Shown: piece after piece, positions 57,752-64,000 of the stretch
Numbering within the stretch: position 1 is the stretch's first letter
Layout of the letters: the number at the start of each line of letters is the position of its first letter
Source: Heterotrichella gracilis
Lineage: Eukaryota > Sar > Xanthophyceae > Tribonematales > Xanthonemataceae
Direction: 5' to 3'
Assembly (NCBI GenBank): GCA_032358255.1
Contig: JAULBX010013207.1
Location: forward strand, 36,104 to 100,103
DNA length: 64,000 nucleotides
Notes under the pieces: model-generated
Databases searched by the model: none
Told to the model about the DNA's origin: nothing
The model's input: only the letters and a program-made list of their open reading frames with translations
Program-made: the position numbers and the translations under genes

Positions 57752-60700
57752 GGCTGAGTGGCACCTGCAAGTTGCAACCAAGTCGGTGACCAAGTTGGGG
57801 CTCAATATCTGCAGGATGAGCAGCCAACTTGGACAAGTACTGCCAGGGAAAGACACGAGAATGGTTATGGGTGAAGGAGTTGCCATTCTTCAGCTTCAAG
57901 TGGTGGTGAAGCTTTGTGACTATGAGGGTGACCCAAGGCGCCAAGTTTGAACCTTCTAGTTAGAACGTTTAATGGGATGCTTTTGGGTTCAGCAGCTATT
58001 CCACACCAGAGTCAAAACAGCTTGCTCAACTGCTGAAGGAGTTGCAGCGAAGGTTCTAGACCACTGGCTCTTGATAGGTTTACACACAGTGCCAAGCATG
58101 AGGGGATTTTCAAGCCTGGTGTCCACGCCTCCTGAAACCCCACAACTCCATCGTGCCTCACCTGACGCTTTGTGTCAACGCCCAGATGAACGTTGGTGAA
58201 ACGTGCACAACCTGCAGAATCAAGGCTCTCCTTACCAACTGTTGGGCGGCCCCAGTGACCGTAGTGCATGAACGCTTCTATGCTCGTTGAACTACGCCGT
58301 GACAAGCTCAGCTCAGCACGAGGGTTGCAACTGCTCAGTGAGATACTACTTGCCTTGTTTCACATCCAGCACAATCCCAGTTCTTCAGCCTTATTGAGCT
58401 ACCGAGTTGGGCAACCGTGGGTGACCCGACCGTCCAGCTTTAAACAGTGAAAGCAGCCACTCACTTTCAGCAATATACTGCTGAGAACGGCCCCTAAAGG
58501 TACATCCCCGCTGCTTTGGTCCTTCAGCAAGCGTAATTGTGTTTAAAATGGACCTCCTATGGCTTTCAAATAGCTCGTTCTGTCCTTCTACTCTACAACA
58601 CCATCTTCAATTTGGGCCGCAGACATCTTGTAACGGCTCAGCACCGAGTCACCTTGTGGATGAGTGGTTGGCTGGCACAATTGGGTCCAGCCCATTCAAA
58701 CGGCTGACCTGCAGCATCCCCAAGTGGGCAGTGCAAATGGGGACAATGATTATCCCTGTTGAAGGCACACAAGATGAGATGACAACATCATTTGTCAGTG
58801 ACTAACGTGCAGTACAACGGTCCGTATGCATGTTACTAACGAGCAGATGCACTGAAGTTGACCTTCATTTTGAACACTTCCTGCCAGGGAGAACGCACCA
58901 ATTGCCCCGAGAACGTGTCCCCTCTGGCTGGGATCCAGGCTGGGTGGCCTACTAGCAAGTAGGCGACTCGTGCACTTTATGATAAGGGCTTCACTATAAC
59001 CTCTCCGCGGGAGAGAGGGGGGGCGTGCCGTGCGAGGTCTCTTCGGGTTACCAGCACTGGGATGCACGTTGGCACTTTTCATGCACTGGGGATACAAATC
59101 GGCACTTTTGATCCCAGGGATGTACCCTCGTAGGGACGCTGTAATCAAGAAACCGCTACTCAGGAAAATCGCGGTTCTAACTTTGCTATTGCTGTGCCGT
59201 AGCCTTCCAGGCTAGCGGCCGCCGGTGCCCGCCGCCCGCTCGCCTAATACGGCACGCCAAAAAGGGGTCCGCATGCCCCTTGAGCAGGGCATCACGAGCT
59301 CATGCGCTTGATGATTTGAATGCCCATTTTTAATGCACACTCATGTCAGGTTGAGCATTGTGTGTGGCACTATCAACGGCTGTTGGCACATGTCAATGTC
59401 ACATATTGAAACGGGAATGAGTGTTTTGGAAGTTTCAAACTGTGTCGAGGGATGCCCAAGGCAATAAGACGGAGCTACAGTGTACAGGGAGAGGCCCCAT
59501 GTGCCACAGGCTTACAACGAATTCTATTAGCGCCGGGGCACTTCTGCCACCCGCACATCCCCCATGAATACTGTTACAGTACAGTACTAAATTGTTTTTT
59601 TTAACAAAGATGAAGCGGAGAGCAGCATATGCTAATGATTTCACAGCTCTGGAATGCACATACTTGCTCACTACAATCATTGGTTTAGGGTTTCCAGCTG
59701 TGAAGCCACCAGCAAGGGGTCACAGGTACCCATGCAGCAGCAGGCCATGGTCAAGTTTTTGTGTTGATGTTAGTTGGGTGCATCATGCCATCGGATGAGC
59801 ATGTGTTGCAGGCTGAGGGGTCACAGCATGGATGTATAGCGCTCAAGCCACATTCAATCACAGCAGTGCCGACCAAGTCACGCAAGACTTTGGATAAAGA
59901 ACCACATGTGGCGAGAACCACATCATGCGGCGCAGCGCCTAGTGTGGACCCTGAGGCTGAATGCAGCGCTTGCAATAGCACCATGGCGACACTGCAATTC
60001 AAATTTGTGGATGAGCAGCGCTTGGTCAAAGAGGACACTGTCAGAAGGCAAGAATCAGTCTTGCGTTGACACTGCCGCAATGGCATACATTGCGCGTACG
60101 CTCTTATCAATGTTCAGATTTAATAAATTTTCATATTTAATAACATTCATTATCAAGAATTCATTACACAGTGACTGCGCGCACGTCATTACGCATGGCG
60201 TGCCCACAGGGGACATATGGTGAGCAGCCATTTACGTTTGCAGCTTCTCTTATTACAGTAATCAGAAACACCTTGGCGATTACACCTGTTGAATTGGACT
60301 TCCTTGTTGTAGTTGAGAATCACAGTAATTCAGCTGAGTAAGCACAAACTTGACAGCGATACGCGGGCCTGGCAGGTCAATTCAATAACATACCAGCTCG
60401 TAGCATATTACGTGGCGGCCACGTAAACACACAGGCAGCAGTGCTGCAGCCTGCAAGAAAAATTAATTGCAAACCAGCTTGAACGCAAAATCAGTACCTT
60501 GCAAATAGTTGCCCCCCTGCACAAAATCAAATCAAATCAAATCAAATCTGTGCAAGCGCCTCCTCATGGAACAAGAGACATGCTGGAAGCACTGGCAGCA
60601 CCGCTGTGCGTTTCCATGGCCAGGTTAAAAAACATTGCTAGTTGGAGTGCGTCACTAGTGGACCGCAACAGGCTCCATTAGACTACTGATAAACCACGCA

Positions 60701-60943
60701 TGATCTTATACAGGCCATGATGCAGCAATTCAAAAGATGCCTGTGGCGTCGCTACAGCGTCGCTCTGCGCTGCCCTAAAACACACAGGCTGGCATTTGCT
60801 GCTTCTGTTGACATCTAACTACCCCGCTGAAGCTGCACCACACTCACTCAGCACCCTACCTCCCTGGCGCATTGCTGCGCCCGGCCTCCAGAAAATGGGG
60901 TCGATCGCATTCCAAAAATGTGGCCCCAAATGCCGCAGTCCCC
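57752..60943. other. Intergenic, promoter side of the KH gene
   Basis: About 3.2 kb. No recognised gene. A plus-strand frame at 59761-60069 (102 aa, containing VDPEAECSACNSTMATLQFK) looks plausible but has no domain or splice support. An (AAATC)n microsatellite of about five units lies at 60523-60548. A short GC-rich hairpin (CTCTCC-GCG-GGAGAG) is near 59000-59015. Confidence 0.45.
60523..60548. repeat. AAATC microsatellite
   Basis: About five consecutive AAATC units, seen directly. Confidence 0.9.
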
Positions 60944-63900
60944 TCACATATTCATAATATCCACATCTCCCAAATCGAACCCCATACCCCCGAAGGGTCC
61001 CCCCTGCTGCATCATCCCCCCAAATCCCCCTAGCCCCATCATGGGCCCCGGGTGCATGTCATTGATGCCTCCGTGGGGGTACAGCATTTGGCCAGGGGCC
61101 ATATCCATGTCCCCCATCATCGGCATCGAATTGCTCCCCATCATGGGCCCAGGGCCCATATTCATCGGCCCCGGCCCCACCCCCACCATCGGCCCCGGCG
61201 CCGCATTATTGCCCCTGCCCCCCAAGACCGCCGCCGCCATGTCATACCGGTGACCATCCCACACATTATCGTCCTCACCTGGCCAGCACTTTCGGACGCA
61301 GTCATGGCGCACCATGATCCTCACCGCAGGAGTGGTCTTGTTGTGCGACAGCTGGCCGATCCCCGGCCGGAAAAAGGCCTGTCCCCGGCACAGCTGGGTG
61401 TCGTTGAACACGGTGACGTATCCCGGGGGCACGACCGTCCCAGGGGGCACAATCAGGATGATGATGCGGGGGTGGAAGCCCGCTGCGTGCATCACAAACT
61501 TGTCCGCCAGGGCGTTGTTCTTGCCAAAGGGGGGGTTGAGGCCGATCACCAAGGATTCACCGGGTGCGCCCATGTCTGTGGAGAGGGAGGGGGAAGGGGT
61601 GGCGTTGGCATGGAGTCTGGGGGTGGGCGAGGGGCATATTGGGATGAGTGAATTACAATGTACAATGCGTAAAATAATACTGCGGCATTGCCAAAGGGGG
61701 GGTTGAGGCCAATCACCAGGGATTCACCGGGTGCGCCCATGTCAGTGGAAAGGGGGGTGGGGGTTAGGAGGTGAAGGATCAGGGCGGTGAGTGGTGAGTG
61801 GTGAGGGGGTTGAGGGTGGGGGGGTGGGGGGCCCGGGAAGAAAATGGACAATTGCAATTTGCAAGGGGTGTCAGGGGTGAGGGGCTGATGGGGGTTGTGC
61901 AGGGAAACGTGTGATTGCAACTACAATTACATTTTCAATCGGAGGGCAACACACTACCCCTGCCCTGAGAATACCAGCATGCGAGGTGTCATACCTGCTC
62001 TTGCATAAAAAAACCCACAGGGTCGTTGCCATCACTCGAACCCTAGCCAAGGGTACCAACCCCTGGCAGCGTAAACCCTAGCCTAGGGTTACCTTCACGC
62101 CTCCTGTCGAACCAGCTCTTGCACCACAGGTCCGACAGGTCGTTGGCTATTATTTAAACCCTACCCAAGGGTAACACCACAGCGTACACCCTAGCCTAGG
62201 GTTACCTTCACGCCTCGTGTCGAACCAGCTCTTGCAGCGGAAGTCTGACAGGTCATTGGCTGTCACAATGTCGAAAGCCAGCCCATGCACTACAAAGCCA
62301 TCCCTTGCACACGCTTGCTTCACCAGGGGAACAAACTGCAAATGGGGGAGAGGGGAGGGTGACACGTTGTCACACCTCGCAAGTGGGTAGAGCCACATTA
62401 GCGGAGGAGGGAGCAAGGGTGAGCAGGTAACCCACCTGTACGAACAGAAACCCTAACCCCCAACCCCTACAGAGGTGAGCAGGGTTTTATGTGCTACTTT
62501 AATTGGCCCACAGCTCAAGTCCTCAATTCTACCCTAAGCCCTACATAAACCCCTCATCAGGGTGCCGGCCTCGCCACAACCGCCCTGCAGCTGAGGCCCA
62601 CCATCGAATTCCCTGAAGCCCGTAGTCTAGGGTTTAGAACACAAACCCTGCGCAACACCCTGATAGGAATTTGGCCCCCTTCTCGTCTGCCCTACAGCTT
62701 GAGTCTAGGGTTAGGAAATAACCGCTGCACAAAACCCTGATCAGGGTTTGGGCGCTGCCTCGTTTGCCCCGCAGCTGATGAAGTCCACTATGGTATCCCC
62801 CAAACCCTAGGGTTTAGAGCAGAAACCCTGCACAAACCCCTGATCAGGGTTTGGACCTCACCTCGTTTGCCCCGCAGCTGAAGTCCACTATTGTATCCCC
62901 TGCGCGCATGAATGGCACCAGCCACTGCACCACGCGGTGCAGGTGCCCCGGAATGGTGAAATGGCGGCCAAAGGAGGTGTACCTGGGGGTGAACCAAGAA
63001 TAATTATTCAACATTTTGAACACAGAAATTGATCAATGAGATGTTGATCAGGTGGTATGCAAAAGGTGAAATGGCGGCCAAAGGACGTGTCCCTGGGGAT
63101 AATCTGAGGATTATGTAAACACAAAAGACGCCACTCCAGCCCATGCATACTGTCTTTCACTGGAAATGGCATCATCTCAGCCCTTGTACCTGATCACCTC
63201 CCGCACAATTGCCATGCAAACACTCGCTTAACAGCCCCGCCTGCACCTCTGGAATTTGCCATCCACTACATCCCCAACCCAAATCCCGACTGCAATCCAC
63301 TATGCGCACCCGTCCTTGACCGTGAAGGGCATCATGACAGTGCGCAGCGCGTCCTCGTATCGCCATAAGTCCCGCAGGAACTCCGCAGACATGAGCATGG
63401 ACGCCATGTGGGGGTTGGCGGCGGCGCCCTGCACCGTGCTGCGCATGGCGTCCAACCGTTCCTGCAATCAGGTTAGATTGAAGTATAATCAGGTGTGATC
63501 AGGTTGGACTGAGGTGGGCAACATTTGAGGCATTTTGGGTTTGTCAGGCAGCTGTGCCACAGGTGTACAAATTATACTGTTATTGGTGTTTGCACACCCT
63601 CATTGCGCCCTGCCGCTTCTATGAACATGCGGCCTGGCATTCAACCGCTCCTGTGATCAGGTTGGATTAGGTGTAGCTGGATTGGGGTTGATAGTTTGCA
63701 TCGGGATTGAGCATGATCTTCAATTACATCAAAACCCTAAAGTGGTGCATCCCATACCCTTCCCATTGCCTTTACCACAAATACCATATACCCTAAATAA
63801 AGGTTTGGCACATACCTTTTCCACAGTCTTCCTCATGGCAGAGTTGTAGGGCTCTGGCTTGTTGGTGGCTCGGGTCACTGAATCGACTGTGATCACCTCT

Positions 63901-64000
63901 TCAGCAGCAGCAAACAGCGCATCGATCATCTCCCTGGTTCTGACCATGTCCACCAGTGGCGCCTCGAGCGGGGGTGGGGGGGGGGGGGGGGCGGGGGGCG
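60944..64000 (-). CDS. EDM2-like protein, C-terminal methyltransferase-fold part (5' end outside window)
   Basis: Exons (minus): beyond window to 63816, 63461-63310, 62982-62862, 62335-62206, 61575-60944; joins phase-consistent; TGA at 60944-60946. It encodes EVITVDSVTRATNKP, LDAMRSTVQGAAANPHMASM, YTSFGRHFTIPGHLHRVVQW then DTIVDFSCGANEFVPLVKQA (SAM-binding-like motif), LSDFRCKSWFDTRRE, and GESLVIGLNPPFGKNNALAD (NPPF as in N6-type methyltransferases), then HPRIIILIVPPGT. This order matches the C-terminal region of plant EDM2 (recalled). The last ~90 residues are Gly/Pro/Met-rich (GPMNMGPGPMMG, GFGGMMQQGG). In Arabidopsis EDM2 acts in chromatin and in the processing of transcripts with repeat-bearing introns; whether the domain is catalytic is not established. 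PHD fingers would lie upstream, beyond 64000. Confidence 0.86.
61670..62240. repeat. Copied exon edges in the EDM2-like gene
   Basis: 61685-61750 repeats the last-exon start (frame MGAPGESLVIGLNPPFGN) with its acceptor side. The exon 62335-62206 donor edge is repeated at about 62080-62140, with AGCCTAGGGTTACCTTCACG shared at both junctions, and in more eroded form at about 61985-62045. Confidence 0.85.
62540..63100. repeat. Four copies of the donor edge of the SAM-motif exon, plus an acceptor copy
   Basis: CTCGTTTGCCCCGCAGCTGA (62862) has copies at about 62760 (near identical), 62680 (TCGTCTGCCCTACAGCTTGA) and 62565 (more diverged), separated by CCCTAGGGTTTAGA-type units. The exon start (GTGAAATGGCGGCCAAAGGA) recurs at 63067-63090. 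Confidence 0.85.
63595..63670. repeat. Copy of the EDM2-like exon 63461 acceptor edge
   Basis: GCGGCCTGGCATTCAACCGC then TCCTGTGATCAGGTTGGATT repeats the sequence at about 63440-63480. Confidence 0.75.

Noticed and set aside
58970-59230. Possible structured RNA in a GC-rich intergenic stretch
   Set aside because: Only a short stem could be drawn; no tRNA A/B boxes or known RNA core was found.
1-64000. Chromosome end (telomere) because of TTTAGGG units
   Set aside because: Units are short, scattered, in both orientations and inside genes; there is no terminal array.
1-64000. Bacterial contamination or operon
   Set aside because: Phase-consistent spliceosomal introns in every gene and plant-type domains.
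1-64000. CRISPR array in the evenly spaced repeats
   Set aside because: Repeats are diverged exon-edge copies with 50-250 bp units, not short identical repeats with unique spacers.
63960-64000. Long G/C homopolymer at the right edge as a biological element
   Set aside because: Most simply the pyrimidine tract of an intron or a low-quality contig end; no structure can be supported from one edge.

Overview
The window is nuclear DNA from a photosynthetic eukaryote, most likely a chlorophyte green alga. The genes have many short exons with GT-AG introns, GC-rich exons sit in lower-GC introns, and the gene content is plant/algal: an AP2 transcription factor, a ferredoxin-metallo-beta-lactamase fusion, phytocyanin-like copper proteins, a cryptochrome and an EDM2-like protein. 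Scattered plant-type telomere-like units (TTTAGGG/CCCTAAA) lie inside introns. A volvocalean of the Haematococcus type is a guess only. No rRNA, tRNA, CRISPR array, bacterial operon or complete transposon was seen.

Layout, left to right. (A) 41-4200 minus: plastid-type ferredoxin + metallo-beta-lactamase-fold protein, 6 exons. (B) 5975-16147 minus: transcription factor with two AP2 domains; the six upstream exons are solid and the 3' part is tentative. (C) 18356-22693 minus: TBC-domain Rab GTPase-activating protein, 8 exons, complete. (D) 23500?-27692 plus: SRPBCC/cyclase-like protein with a GC-AG intron and an unresolved N terminus. (E-I) 29443-45088: a cluster of five secreted-protein genes, namely three phytocyanin-like cupredoxins (E minus, G plus, H minus), one secreted beta-sandwich protein with an in-frame TAG (F minus) and one Gly/Thr-rich secreted protein (I plus). 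(J) 46721-51051 plus: animal-type cryptochrome/(6-4) photolyase, 11 exons. (K) 53406-57751 minus: KH-domain RNA-binding protein, 9 exons. (L) 60944 to beyond 64000 minus: EDM2-like C-terminal methyltransferase-fold region, 5' end outside the window.

Exon coordinates were assigned by hand from splice consensus, reading-frame phase and family similarity. Every assigned junction in A, C, E, F, G, H, I, J and K, and the assigned junctions of the incomplete genes B, D and L, is phase-consistent, which is the strongest internal support.

The most unusual property is not a gene. In nearly every gene except K, introns carry one to four decayed tandem copies of the adjacent exon edge: exon end + splice site + intron flank. 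The junctions often contain telomere-like CCCTAAA/TTTAGGG units. Some copies keep an intact splice site and reading frame; others carry frameshifts or stops. In the cryptochrome gene these units also supply good branch-point matches (CTAAC/CTAAT) about 20 nt before the acceptor. This looks like continuing intron growth by boundary-spanning tandem duplication, in a window that also encodes an EDM2-like protein, whose plant relative controls processing of repeat-bearing introns.
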